Source of the DNA: Rhodocollybia butyracea
Lineage: Eukaryota > Basidiomycota > Agaricomycetes > Agaricales > Omphalotaceae
DNA: 64,000 nt
NCBI GenBank assembly: GCA_015501585.1
Contig: JADNRY010000034.1
Coordinates: 248,001 to 312,000, forward strand
Reading direction: 5' to 3'
Shown: piece by piece, positions 46,083 to 57,483 of the stretch
How positions within the stretch are numbered: position 1 is the stretch's first letter
Layout of the letters: every line of letters starts with the position of its first letter
Translations under genes and position numbers: made by a program
The notes under the pieces: model-generated
What the model was told of the DNA's origin: nothing
The model's input: the letters and a program-made list of their open reading frames with translations, nothing else
Databases searched by the model: none

Positions 46083-47950
46083 ATGCTGCCCAACACAACG
46101 GTCTCCTGTCTTTTGAAATCTCAATCGACACGCACAATTGCTCGTACAAGTTTTCTAAAGTTCACTCGTCGTTATAATGCAAGCGAGGCTCGAGACGCCC
46201 AGCGCCACAAGGAATTCCTCCTCCGCTCGCAGGGATCAAGATTGTAGACCTTACTCGTGTTTTGGCTGGACCAACTGCTACGATGCTCCTAGCCGACTTG
46301 GGCGCGGATGTAGTGAAAATAGAGCAGGTAGGAAAGGGTGATGATACTCGTAAGTTGTTGGAGTTCTTGTCGGACTGATAGCTTCTACTCAATTGCTTCT
46401 AGGCTCCTGGAACCCTCCCTCTGCACCTCTCTTACCGTCAACAGCATCATCATTACCAGAACGCGCTCATTCTCTTCCGCCTGAATCCGCATACTTTCTG
46501 TCAACCAACAGAAATAAACGTTCTGTGACTGTCAATTTCAAGGATCCTGCGGGTCTTGAGATTATATACAAGCTCATTGAACAAGCAGACGTTCTCGTTG
46601 AGAACTACATTCCTGGAAAACTTGCGCAGATGGGTCTTGGATGGGAACATTGTCACGAAATAAACCCGAGGTTGATATACGCTAGTGTAACCGGTGAGTT
46701 CTGGTTGTATCTTGTGCACCTCGGCTAATGATCTAGACAGGCTACGGACAAAGTGGTCCTTATTCTCGACATGCCGGCTATGATGTGATTGTTGAAGGGG
46801 AAGCGGGTCTGATGCATATAACCGGCGAGCCTTACCCTGCCCCACCCGTCAAGGTGGCATCAGCAGCTGCGAAAACATTACATTTTTGAGCCAAGTCTTA
46901 TGCTTCACAGGTCGGCGTGGCTGCAACTGATATTGCTACAGGATTGTACACTCATGGTGCAGTTATGGCGGCACTGATAGGACGGGCGAAGACGGGCAAA
47001 GGGTGCTGGATTGATTGTAACCTGTTCGATACTCAAGTCGCCGGGCTGGCTAATATCGCTTCCAACTACCTCATTGCGGGCCAAGAGGCCAAGAGATATG
47101 GCACAGCTCACCCGAGTGTCGTTCCATATGAGGTATCCATGGTACGATTAACTTACGAAGACCAGTCTGACGCCCTTTTTATAAGGTGTTTCCTTGCAAG
47201 GCGCCTGAAGGTGAAGAAGGGGTCGATTTTATGATGATTGGGGCAGGGAACGAAGGCCAGGTGAGTAGCCTTATTTTCATTGATTTCTTAGATTCTTATG
47301 GTCTACGTAGTTTCACACTCTATGCACACTGGTACTTCCCCTCCCTTCGCTACCCACCGATCCCCGGTTTTCTACGAATGCACTCCGTGTGGCTAATCGT
47401 AAAGAGTTGATTAGCTTGCTACGAACAGAGTTCATGAAGTAGGGCACCCTCCGCTCCGTCATCCAGATACTCATTGTTGTTTCGACTAGGGAAACGAAAG
47501 CTTACTGGATGAAAAGGTTTAAAGATGCGACTAAATCAGGAAAGGGTGTTCCACATGGTCCTATTAATGGTATTAAGGAGACCTTTGAACATGAACAAGC
47601 TGTAGCGAGGAAAGTCACTGTTGAGATTGACGTAAGTGTACTTGTATTGGTTATGTTTCACTGAAGTTGCGTTTATGAACCGATCTCCTTCATCGTCTTA
47701 GCATCCCCGCGCGGGACCCATCAAGATCGTTGCCCCTGCTGTCTCGTATAATGGGAAGAAGATGCAGGTCAGGAGGCATCCGCCGTGGTTAGGGGAGCAT
47801 ACTGATGAGGTATGATGATCTTGCTTTGCATGTATGGTTTGAGCGGGGAATAAACGACTGACGGTCGGTTTGTTTTATACTTAGGTTCTTGCAGAGCTTG
47901 GGTACACGGAAGCGCAAGTAGAAGAGTTACGTGCTAAAAGGGTTATTTAA
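46083..47950 (+). CDS. Class III CoA-transferase, SUGCT-like, probably mitochondrial
   Basis: The CaiB/BaiF family moves CoA between carboxylic acids; the SUGCT branch (known) transfers CoA from succinyl-CoA to glutarate in mitochondria. Seen: an N-terminal Ser/Thr/Arg-rich leader like a mitochondrial presequence, then [19 protein letters not shown] and [96 protein letters not shown] (carrying the family's catalytic Asp), [14 protein letters not shown], and the C-terminal [17 protein letters not shown] and [13 protein letters not shown]. About nine exons with GT-AG introns. The leader (46083-46250) is in a different frame from GIKIVDL, so a base has been lost or gained near 46160-46200, or the start exon is mis-modelled. 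Its 3' end is duplicated at 56715-57132. Confidence 0.82.
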
Positions 47951-48846
47951 AGATCTAAGGAGGATTGGAATTGTTTGTATCGTGTAGTATTAGAATGAGC
48001 ATTTTAGTTGTATATCTAGGTGAACGAAGCACGTAGGGACTGAGATATCCTCATTGCGACGAAGAGAATCCTGAGATGACGAACGAATGTCTTGTAGGAG
48101 ATGGGGAACATAAGTTTTTCAGCCTGGGGGGATGCTTGTGGTGCATATCCATTTTGTCCCAGTGTCTGGTTAGCGATGGTCACGTTGGCATCAGTGTAGT
48201 AGACATTGCGTGGAGAGCACGAGATTGGTGCACGTATCCGATATAGGGAGCTGGTGGCCGAGCTTGCCCAAGTATGTGTGCCATGAACTGCAGTGGTGCT
48301 GCAAACTCGTTTGGTATTACTGCTCAAAGTATAACTAGCTGAAATGGGGCGATACCGCATAGAAACTGCCAGAAAAAGGATCGGTTAGATCACAAGTTTA
48401 AGTAATAAGGAGCACTGCTAGTGCGTCCGGCTTTTCGTTCCGACTTACGCCGTCTAATTTAAGCTAGTTTATGAGTTGCCCCGGTCCTGTACTTATCTGG
48501 CGTTGTCGAATTCTAACATCAGTTTATTGATCATCGTGTTCTGTCTGCTTATAGGAGACTAGTCGAGTTCTTACATCTGCCTACACCTGCTCCGCGATGA
48601 TATATTTTTAGTGGACTCCCAAACTCTCGGATTACCATTTCAGCTTGTCTTCCCTTCATCTCCCTTCATTCTGCTTCGACACCAGTAAATATTTTTGTAT
48701 ATAGAGTGATACTCAAGCACACTGAGATATAACCTGGAAGAAGTACTTATACTATATGTATAATTGGTTCAGACAGTTCGTCCGGCCAAATAAGTAAGTC
48801 TGTTACCATTAGAAAAATAAATCCTAAGTTCCTGCCCAATCTATGA
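47951..48846. other. Spacer between CoA-transferase and membrane-protein gene
   Basis: Contains a 114-codon minus-strand ORF (48016-48360) with no domain I recognise. No repeat or RNA gene is seen. It holds the convergent 3' ends of the CoA-transferase gene (plus) and the membrane-protein gene (minus). Confidence 0.4.
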
Positions 48847-49038
48847 TTATCTGTTTAGGGGGGACACTTCTTGTCCATATGCAGGGGGGTGCTGAATGGC
48901 ATTCATCAAGTTATTGAGCCGCTCAAGAATAACATCTGTTCTATCCAGCGGCTCTGGAGGCGTGGCCTGAACTCCATTTGGGCCATTGTTTCCGTTACTT
49001 AGAGGTTCGACAGGAAACAAGGACGTATGTACAACACC

Positions 49039-49485
49039 TGTTGGAATTGATTCTTATGACGTCACGCGATTTTCCATAAATGCAGTGACATCATCGGGAT
49101 TGATCACTAGGATTGGACTTTCGAGTGCCGGACTAGGTATTTCGGGCCATTACTCCACAAAGCGTCTCATCCTGCGGTATATTTCTTGATCCTATCCTTA
49201 AACATGCACTATTATATGTTTGTACCTTGTTTCATAGCCTATTCGTATTTCCGCACCGCCTGTGGAGGCCGCGTATCTTTTACTTATATTCGTAGATACT
49301 TCGTATCAGCTCCCCTCAGAGTGTTCTCTTATCTCTGAGGTGAGCCTACTTACTTCCTTTATACTTACTTTTACTGACGAGGTCCATAGCTGTAGCTTAC
49401 TGCATACTTCGTTAGGTATTTATCAATACAGAGTGTTCTCTTATCTCTGAGCTGTAGCTTACTGCATACTTCGTTAGCTCTTACA
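49039..49485 (+). repeat. Copia 2 5' LTR
   Basis: Starts TGTTGGAATT and ends CTCTTACA. An internal module (agagtgttctcttatctctg and tagcttactgcatacttcgt) is present twice in the 3' half, about 49317-49415 and 49428-49475. Confidence 0.93.
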
Positions 49486-49513
49486 GGTTATCGGGCCCCC
49501 GAATTGCTCAACT

Positions 49514-52500
49514 ATGTCTTCGTCTGCCACTACTGTTAATGCGCTCACCGATACTCTCCCGAGTAACATCCCTACACTCAGTGCTTCTGGTTCCAACTGG
49601 GCGATCTGGAAACTTCGTTTCAAGGCCACTGTTAAAGGCAAAGACAAGTGGGGCCACTTTGACGGTGTCGACATCAAGCCCGTCTTAACTGGTCCTAATG
49701 CTGCATCTGCCGAGGACCTTCATACCTGGTCAAAGGATGAAGCGACTGCCCGCAATCTCTTGATTTCCAAGGTTTGCGATTCCGTTGCACTGAAGATCGT
49801 GCGTTTCGGTACTGTTACTGAAGCATGGGCCGCCGTTGTTTCCGAGTTCACGGAAAAGTCTGGCTATGCTGAAGTTGACCTTCGACGTGGGTTTATGGAC
49901 TCTACTTGCCCTCCAAAGGGTAACGTTCGTCAATTCCTAGAAGACCTGAACACAAAAAAGGAGAAACTTGCTGCTGTAGGTGTCGCTATTGACGATTTCG
50001 ACCATCGTTCTACTATCCTCCGGGGTATCCCTCATTACTACTCCACCTTTGCTTCCTCCATCTTTATGTCTACCCGCATTATCGACAAGACCAAGGTTGT
50101 TTCACCAATGGCCCTTGCTCAGGCTGTTGCTGAAGAGTACGACCACCAGAAAAGTCGACAGAATGCTCAGGGAGGGAAGTAGAAAGAGAAGAACGACGAC
50201 AATGAGGCACTCGCTGTGAACTCACCAGCACAGCCTCAGAAGTCTGTGCAGAAGTCAAAGCGTACCTGCTGGAAATGCGGAAAGGAGGGACACTTGAAGC
50301 GTGACTGCAAAGTCAAAGTATCCGGGTCTGGTCAAGGATCCAAAGGTAACGCAGGGGCGGTCGAGTCTGATTCCAATTGGGAAGCAGGCGGTGCCTTTGC
50401 TGTTGATGACGAGGATCCCTGGAGCAACTCCACATCTTCGTGCGGTGGTAACGACATGGTGTCTGACAACGGCGATGGTCTTTTGCTGTTCTTGGACATG
50501 GGTGATGCTGAAGTCCCGGATCTACCCGATGGCTTCGAAGAAGACTGGAGTGACGTTCTGTCTACTCACTCCGACACTTCCTCTCTTCTTGCAGCTCCTG
50601 TCATGAATGATGGAGGCGCCCCCTCCTGTGCTCGCTCCGAGCTATACGACTCTGGCTGCACCCGTCATATCAGTCCTTACCGCAATGACTTTGAGAACTT
50701 CAAAGCAATTCCTCCAAAGTCCTTCCGTACCGCAAACAAAGAGACATTTAGTGCCACTGGCACTGGTTCTATCACGGTGGATGTTCCTGCTGGCGTGGAT
50801 GTCAACAAGCTCGAACTCACTGAAGTCATGTATTCCCCCAAAGTCGGTTACACTCTTGTCTCCATCGGAAAGCTTGATGACCACGGTTTTGCGGCGATGT
50901 TTGCGGATGGTAAGTGCACTATCCGTGCGCCTGGTGGTGAGCTTGTTGGAGAGGTCCCAAGAACAAGGGAGGTGCTTATCAAGTTGACCGAAAGGTTGCG
51001 GATGGGGAAGCTGCGCGCTGGAGACAATCACATTAGACCAACTCCATAAGCGCATGGGTCATATCTCACCTAAAGTTGCTTGCCATATGGTTACGAAAGG
51101 TTTCGCTACAGGCGTTTGACTTGAGAATGATGGGCCGCAGGACATTTTTTGTGAGTCCTGCATTTACGCCAAGGCTACACGCAAGCCTGTACCAAAGGAG
51201 AGACAGGAAGGATCCAGGGCCAAGGTTTTTGGCGAGGTAGTCCACTCGGACTTATGGGGTCCAGCACCGGTTCAGTCTCTGCGAGGAAAGCGCTACTATG
51301 TCTCATTCATCGATGATGCAAAATGCTGGGCTTACCTTGATTTTCTCCATGCCAAGGATGAAACATTCCGTTCCTACCGCGAGTATGAAGCCTGGGCAAA
51401 GACCGAGCACGATGTCCCCATCAAGGTCCTTCACTCCAACAATGGCGGCGAGTATACTGGAAAGGAGTTTGTTCTTTATTTGAAGACAAATGGTACGAAA
51501 CAGAAACTCACTGTCCATGACACCCCTCAGCACAATGGCATTGCGGAATGCTACAACTGCACTGTCATCGAGAAGGTCCGGGCGATGCTCCATTCCAGTG
51601 GGCTACCAAAGGCGTTGTGGGCGGAGGCTGTGCGTCATGCAGTCTGGGTCCTTAACCGTACATCGACAAAGGCGCTGGATGGGATGACTCCTTTAGAGGC
51701 ATCAACTGGGCAGAAACCGGACTTGCGTGGTTTGCGCAAGTGGGGTGAGAAGGTGTGGGTCCGAGTTGAGAAGGGCGATAAGCTTGGCGGGCGTGTTAGA
51801 GAAGGACGTTGGGTGGGCGTGAGTGAAAAGCGTAAAGGTTTTCGTGTTTATTGGCCAGATTCCCGTTCAATCACAGTCGAGCGTAACATCTACAGTGACA
51901 AGATGGCGGGAGTCAGTCGTGTTGAGGGGGAGGACTGGGATATCAACTTACCGACTCCCAGTGAGCAACCTTCTTCTCAGATGAAACCATCTTCTTCTAC
52001 TCCGGTACCCCATGTTGAACCAACTCCTGATCCAGAGCCGGAACCTACTCATCGCATCCGGAAGCCTAGCCAGCGTGTCCGTGATATTCTCGAAGGCCGT
52101 ACCCACTTACCGTCAGGTGTTCAAACACCATCTACTCCTGCGCCCGTTAGCAAGCTTGAGGGGGAGAGTGAAGCGGGTCTGGTAGACTTGCTTGAGGATG
52201 AGGATTTTCTCCTCAAGTATGCTATGGTGGCTGAGACTAGTGATGCCGAAGCTCTTGAACCACGCACCTTAGCTGAAGCGAAACATTGTCCTGATTGGCC
52301 ATTATGGGAGAAGGCTATAGAGGAGGAACTGAAGATGTTGAAGGATATGGGTACTTGGGAAGTTGTCGAGAAGCCGGAAGGAGTTAACGTTGTTGGCTCC
52401 AAGTGGGTCTTCAAGGCAAAGAAAGATGCGGCCGGAAATGTGGTACGCTATAAGGCTCGTCTTGTTGCTCAAGGTTTTTCTCAGGTTCCTGGAGTTGACT

Positions 52501-53825
52501 ACTTCAATACATATGCGCCGGTTGCATGCATGGCTTCTATTCGCGCTATTCTTGCGATGGTGGCTCACTTTGACATGGAAGTTCATCAGATCAACATAAA
52601 GGGCGCATATCTGAACGGTAAACTCACCGAGAATGAACAGATCTTCATGTCTCAACCTCCTGGCTTTCCGGAACCCGGTACATCATCTCATCATGTCCTC
52701 CATCTCCTCAAAACTCTTTATGGCTTGAAGCAGAGCGGTCGTCGCTGGTATCAGCGGTTGGTAGAGATTTTGGTTGGCAAGTTAGGGTTCAAGCAGTGCG
52801 AAGTGGATCAGGCAGTCTTCTACAAGAAGGAAGGTGGAAAGAGTATTGTTATCGCTGTGCATGTTGACGATTGTACAGTGGTGGGATCAACATTGGCTGA
52901 TGTCGAGAAGGTAAAGAATGGTGTGCGGAGCCATGTCGAAGTCACTGACTTAGGGGCTCTACATTGGATTCTCAGGATCGAGGTCCGAGGGGACTGTGAG
53001 GGCCAAACTCTAGCGCTCTCACAGCGCGCCTATCTGGACTCTATTATCCGCCTATATGGATTCAGCGATCTGAAGCCTGTTTCCCTCCCTATGGATCCAA
53101 ATGCTCACCTTTCTTCCGCGCAATCTCCCTCTTCCACTACCGATATTGCTGCTATGCACGACATCCCCTACCATGAAGCTATTGGCTCACTGATGTGGGC
53201 GATGCTTGGAACTCGACCCGATATTGCGTTCGCTGTCACTACACTCTCACGATACACCAAGAATCCAGGACGGGAGCACTGGGACACTGTGAAGCGTGTG
53301 TGTAGGTACCTGAACGGTACAAGGGACCTATGGTTGACTTATGGCGGAGCGGAGAGAAACTTGATTGGGTATGCCGATGCAGATGGGAATATGGCAGAGG
53401 ACAGGCATGCTGTCACTGGGTATGCATTTATTCTCAATGGTGGCGCTGTTTCATGGGCTTCTAAACGACAGGAAATGGTTACTCTATCGACTACAGAATC
53501 TGAATATGTCGCCGCTACTCATGCCACCAAGGAAGGTCTCTGGCTTCAGAGCCTTCTGACTCAAGTCTTCTATCCCCTCCGTGATCCAACAACTCTTTTC
53601 TCTGATAATCAATCTGCTATTGCTCTTGCTAAAGATCATCAATATCATGCTCGTACTAAACACATTGACATTCGTTATCATTTTATCCGCTGGGTTGTCA
53701 GCAAAGGTTCTATTCATTTAGTTTATTGTCCTACCGAGGATATGGTCACCGACGCTCTCACTAAAGCTTTACCTTCTGCAAAGGTTAAGCACTTCGCTTC
53801 GGAACTTGGGCTGAGCTCGCTTTGA
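49514..53825 (+). pseudogene. Copia 2 gag-pol, multiply disabled
   Basis: Gag (49514-50182) ends at an in-frame TAG; the same frame resumes at once with KEKNDDNEALAVN, the zinc knuckle CWKCGKEGHLKRDC (about 50270) and protease LYDSGCTRH (about 50643). A frameshift near 50965 and a TGA at about 51119 separate this from the integrase, which begins in the frame of CESCIYAKATRKP and HSDLWGP. From 51480 to 53825 the frame is open through RT (VHVDDCT) and RNase H (YADADGNMAED). Several conserved positions are altered in ways that abolish catalysis: the second integrase Asp reads Asn in HSNNGGEY, and the first RT Asp reads Asn in INIKGAYLNG. Flanking conserved Arg residues read Cys (AECYNCT, PVACMAS). 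It cannot move by itself. Confidence 0.92.
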
Positions 53826-53832
53826 GGGGGAG

Positions 53833-54280
53833 TGTTGGAATTGATTCTTATGACGTCACGCGATTTTCCATAAATGCAGTGACATCATTGGGATTGATCA
53901 CTAGGATTGGACTTTCCGAGTGCCGGACTAGGTATTTCGGGCCATTACTCCACAAAGCGTCTCATCCTGCGGTATATTTCTTGATCCTATCCTTAAACAT
54001 GCACTATTATATGTTTGTACCTTGTTTCATAGCCTATTCGTATTTCCGCACCGCCTGTGGAGGCCGCGTATCTTTTACTTATATTCGTAGATACTTTGTA
54101 TCGGCTCCCCTCAGAGTGTTCTCTTATCTCTGAGGTGAGCCTACTTACTTCCTTTATACTTACTTTTACTGACGAGGTCCATAGCTGTAGCTTACTGCAT
54201 ACTTCGTTAGGTATTTATCAATACAGAGTGTTCTCTTATCTCTGAGCTGTAGCTTACTGCATACTTCGTTAGCTCTTACA
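53833..54280 (+). repeat. Copia 2 3' LTR
   Basis: 448 bp, with the same internal duplicated module as the 5' LTR. It differs from it at about four sites, for example catcattggg for catcatcggg and ctttccgagt for ctttcgagt. Confidence 0.93.
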
Positions 54281-55904
54281 ACACCTTCACCTGATGGCAA
54301 TGATACAGTGCTGCCCTGTACAGGCTGTTCTTGATCCTGGCCTGTATATCTGTATGTCCCCGGGGCTGCTGAGATGATGTAAGTTTTTGTAAATGGTGTG
54401 ATTCCAGGGGCATTGCCAGCTGCTGCTATGTGATTCATATCTGGCGGAATACTTGCAATATACCCCTTCTCAAAAGGAGTGACATTGTCTGGACCTGAGG
54501 GGTGGTGCACCTCTGAGGCAGAAAACAAGTTAATAAGATGTACATTCACTAAACATCAATAATAGGGCCATACCCAACATTGACTCTTCCACCCATGCTT
54601 GTGCGGGCGATGGAGATCTTCTCTTTTTGATCCGCCGCCATGCTGCCCACAAGATCAGCTCCATTATACATATCCCAGCAAGAGCTCCAACAACTATGCC
54701 AGCAATGGCCCTGCCATGCAACTCCTGATGAGATGACTGGCTTGAGCCACCAAGAGATGGAGTTGAAGTAGAGGATGAGGTTGAAGTGGGGGATGAGGTT
54801 GGTGCAGGGGATGACTCCGATGATGTTGACATGACAGAGAGGTCAGGCATGTCATTTAATGTAGCAAAACCAGGAATGTAAGTGAATCCACGAAAGGAAA
54901 ATGTCTGGGATAGTGAGGCTTCCAGAACCTCAACTGTAATGTTATGATTGCCACTATCTGATTCCTGCTGAACAAGGGTGAAGTATTCAAAGTAGGATGT
55001 TGGGGGTCCGCCTCTGTTACCTTCAAATTCAAGTCGGACTTGTGTTTGATCATCAAGCGAAACACCGAGGGTGATGTTTCCCTAAGTGGTTGATTCAAAA
55101 AACCCAAGAAGTGTTATGTTCCATCCTGTTCTTTTTTATTATAATCCACAATGCAAAGAACAATTCGAGGGAGTTACAGACCTGTGAAAGGAAACTTCAT
55201 TGTAGCCCCAGTAATTGCACTTGACGTTCCTGGACCGGGCCCGCCGCCTGGCAAAGAGCCCTGCCACTGTCCTTCCAACACAATAGTGCTATCTGTATAG
55301 TTTACAAATAAGAGTTGATTATTTAGAGACATGGTGGGTGCTGGTGTGACCAGAGCGTAACTAATCTCTGGTGTATTTGACGTGGAACAGTTGAGATTGA
55401 AGACAACTTCTGAGTCTTCTTGTATAATCTCTTCCCACAGTATATTGTCAGGAATACGGTCAGTGGGAAGCATAGACTCGCCGATTTCTGAATCTAGGAT
55501 GCAGTTCGAAGACAGAGCAAGGTCCCCAATAATCATCCACTGCAAAGATGTTGAAGGTGAACCTTCAAGGCAAATATCAGAATTCTCGAATCTCTACATG
55601 ACCCACTTGCCACATAAACCTAAACCTACCCATCTCAATGTCAACCTTGATACTGAAGCTCCCAAAAATACCAGAGCTTGTTACAGAGGGAGCTGAAAGT
55701 TCTATAGATGTGTTTTTGTAGCCGCTGAAAATGGGACTGGTCTCCCAAGGACCAGAAGTAGTATTGAAGGCAGAAGTGTCCACAATGATTGCTGGGGTCT
55801 GGCCCATGCTGGCCGTGTGATAGTTGCACGATCAAGAGATAAGGGTCTTGAATACGCAAACCCAAGGTCGTGCTACTTATAATTGCCTGTAGTACTTCGC
55901 ACTG

Positions 55905-56110
55905 CCTCAGGTTTGGTATGTATCAAGATTTGAGATTGTGAGGCTGTAGTCATTGCGATGTGAGGCATTGGGAGGTCCCTGCAACTCATCATCATATCTG
56001 ATATCTGCGCCACTGAAAGTAAAGTTCACAACTTCATCAAAAAAATTATTCACTTGGAAGGCTTCCGTTCCCTTTTGCTGAGTCTCATGTGGCCATCTTT
56101 CTTATCGGCC
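55905..56110 (-). pseudogene. Ectodomain fragment, membrane-protein-like
   Basis: The reverse complement reads FQVNNFFDEVVNFTFSGADI, then RYDDELQGPPNASHRNDYSL and SLTISNLDTYQT before a TGA. The Gly/Tyr pattern (FSG...Y.L.I.NLDTY) resembles the jelly-roll-like ectodomain repeats of fungal single-pass membrane proteins. It could be an upstream exon of the interrupted gene at 48847-55807 or a remnant of a second copy. No start or signal peptide was found. Confidence 0.4.
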
Positions 56111-56714
56111 TAGCGCGCGCGCAGGGGATGCAACACTTAGTAGTGATAGTAGTCTAGTAAATTAAGCGGCTCCGCCATCCAGCGGGGTCGCACGAGGGAA
56201 CAGCCGGCCCAAACAGTGATTTCAACCCACACAGGGAAGGTAGACTGCAAACTCCCAAAGGGTAGTTTGTAGCTAACACATTAGCTACGGAATAAATGAT
56301 TAAGGATTCTCTTCATATCTGAGTTCAGACTGCGTAATCAAAAAACCAACGAACATGAGCCTTGAGCTCTGAGGTAGCTAAGAAAAGTGATGAAGTCATA
56401 AGTGAAGGAATGAATCTCTAAGATGTTATGATAGAATATCACATACTTCTACACATAGACTAGCCTTTCGCTGTAATCCGGCAGTACCTTCCCCCCGTAC
56501 TATCACCACTGTTGGGCTGTGTGATTGTTTTGTTTTGTTCCCTCGAGTTGCTCCAAGGGCAGTTTCTAGGCAGAGGTCGCTTAGGGCTCTATTTGAAGGA
56601 AGTAGATCACCGTTGCTAGGATATGAAGCTTTGATGAGATCTTTAGCAAACCGAAGATAGAACGAGTGTTAGTACCTGAGGTGCAGAGGAAACCAATGGA
56701 TTCAATGGTGTAAT
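56111..56714. other. Spacer, nothing recognised
   Basis: About 600 bp without ORFs of note. GC-richer near 56160-56220, AT-rich elsewhere. No terminal repeats were found that would define an element. Confidence 0.4.
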
Positions 56715-57132
56715 TATTACATTTGAACACGAACAAGCTGTAGCAAAAAAAGTTGCTGTTGTGGTTGATGCGAGTGCTATATTAGTCAAATTTGAAGCTG
56801 CATGCATCAACTGACCTCCTCCATCATCTTAGCACCCCGCGCGGGACCTAGCAAGCTCGTTGCAATGGGAAGAAGATACTGAGGTGAGGGACCATACCTG
56901 TCACGAACGTGGGCCGTAAGGCCCGCAAAGCGGAGAATGGACCGCAACAACGAAGTGGTTAAAGCTAAAGAAGCGGGATACAGTAGGTAAGTACAGCTAT
57001 ATATATGCGTCTATGCCAAGATGTTAACGTAGTCATATCATGACAGTACCCAGGTGATCTTGCTTTGCATGTATGGTTTGAGGGGAGGAATGAACGACTG
57101 ACAAATGGTTTGTTTTATATCTAGGTCCTTGC
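56715..57132 (+). pseudogene. 3' fragment of the SUGCT-like CoA-transferase gene
   Basis: The sequence ttgaacacgaacaagctgta (56726) and the following exon-intron-exon order match 47587-47900 of the intact gene: the end of the FEHEQAVA exon, the intron before HPRAGP, the GKK codons, and the last intron gatcttgctttgcatgtatgg with its acceptor. It is broken by a 147-bp insertion (56899-57045) and then by the Gypsy LTR at 57133, just after the acceptor of the last exon. The remainder is outside the window. It shows that the gene or its 3' end was duplicated before both insertions. Confidence 0.8.
56899..57045. mobile_element. Probable solo LTR or short terminal-repeat element
   Basis: This 147-bp insert in the CoA-transferase fragment begins TGTCACGAACG and ends ATCATGACA, giving the TG...CA ends and short inverted repeat of an LTR. 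The flanking 5-mers atacc and gtacc agree at four of five positions. The internal sequence contains gggccgtaaggcccgc. It has no coding capacity. Confidence 0.5.
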
Positions 57133-57417
57133 TGTAACGCTAGAGCGACAAGTCACTGTAGGATCACACGAAGAGTGGGGGATTTTTAGTAGGTGCTAAA
57201 GAACCGGTGTAACTGGGGAGTTATGATTCTGAGAACCTCTCGTACTTACAGTTAACAGCTAGCTTATATACCTATCCAAAGACTATTACTATAAGTAGAT
57301 ACTATTCAAAAGGAAACGAGTAAGTAACGAGCGAGGAGACTATGATAAGATAAGTAAATGATAAGGAAAGTGTAGGCGCCGATGGGCGCTAGAGTCAAGA
57401 ATAACCGTTCCGTTACA
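57133..57417 (-). repeat. Gypsy 3' LTR
   Basis: 285 bp, on the minus strand starting TGTAACGGAACGG and ending TAGCGTTACA; the ends form a 7-bp inverted repeat tgtaacg/cgttaca. Contains the AT-rich tatataagctag that may act as a TATA box. The partner LTR is not in the window. Confidence 0.75.
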
Positions 57418-57483
57418 TACGCCCTCCAGAGATCGTCCACGGGGATCTCTCTTCCTCTCTTACCGCCATCCATGGTTAACAGG

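Larger units (their letters stand above)
49039..54280 (+). mobile_element. Ty1/Copia retrotransposon 2 (older, degraded)
   Basis: A 5242-bp element with LTRs at 49039-49485 (447 bp) and 53833-54280 (448 bp), flanked by 5-bp duplications acacc (49034-49038, 54281-54285). I count about four differences between the LTRs (three transitions and one single-base indel), so it is older than Copia 1. The polypurine tract tttgagggggag precedes the 3' LTR. The LTRs are not similar to those of Copia 1. It sits in the last exon of a minus-strand membrane-protein gene. Confidence 0.95.
48847..55807 (-). pseudogene. Single-pass membrane protein gene interrupted by Copia 2
   Basis: Read on the minus strand: a first exon from 55807 (MGQTPAIIVDTSAFNTTSG), then ENSDICLEGSPSTSLQWMII and NCSTSNTPEISYALVTPAP, a further ectodomain exon (GNITLGVSLDDQTQVRLEF), a Ser/Thr/Pro stalk (about 54830-54720) and a transmembrane helix AIAGIVVGALAGICIMELIL with basic RRIKKRRS stop-transfer (about 54715-54620). 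A cytoplasmic exon follows from about 54515. At 54281 that exon is interrupted by Copia 2 and continues on the far side as HTSLFPVEPLSNGNNGPNGV to a stop at 48847. Removing the element and one TSD restores one open frame. This ectodomain-stalk-TM-tail plan is common in agaricomycetes; function is unknown. As it stands the tail is truncated and replaced by LTR sequence. Confidence 0.75.
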
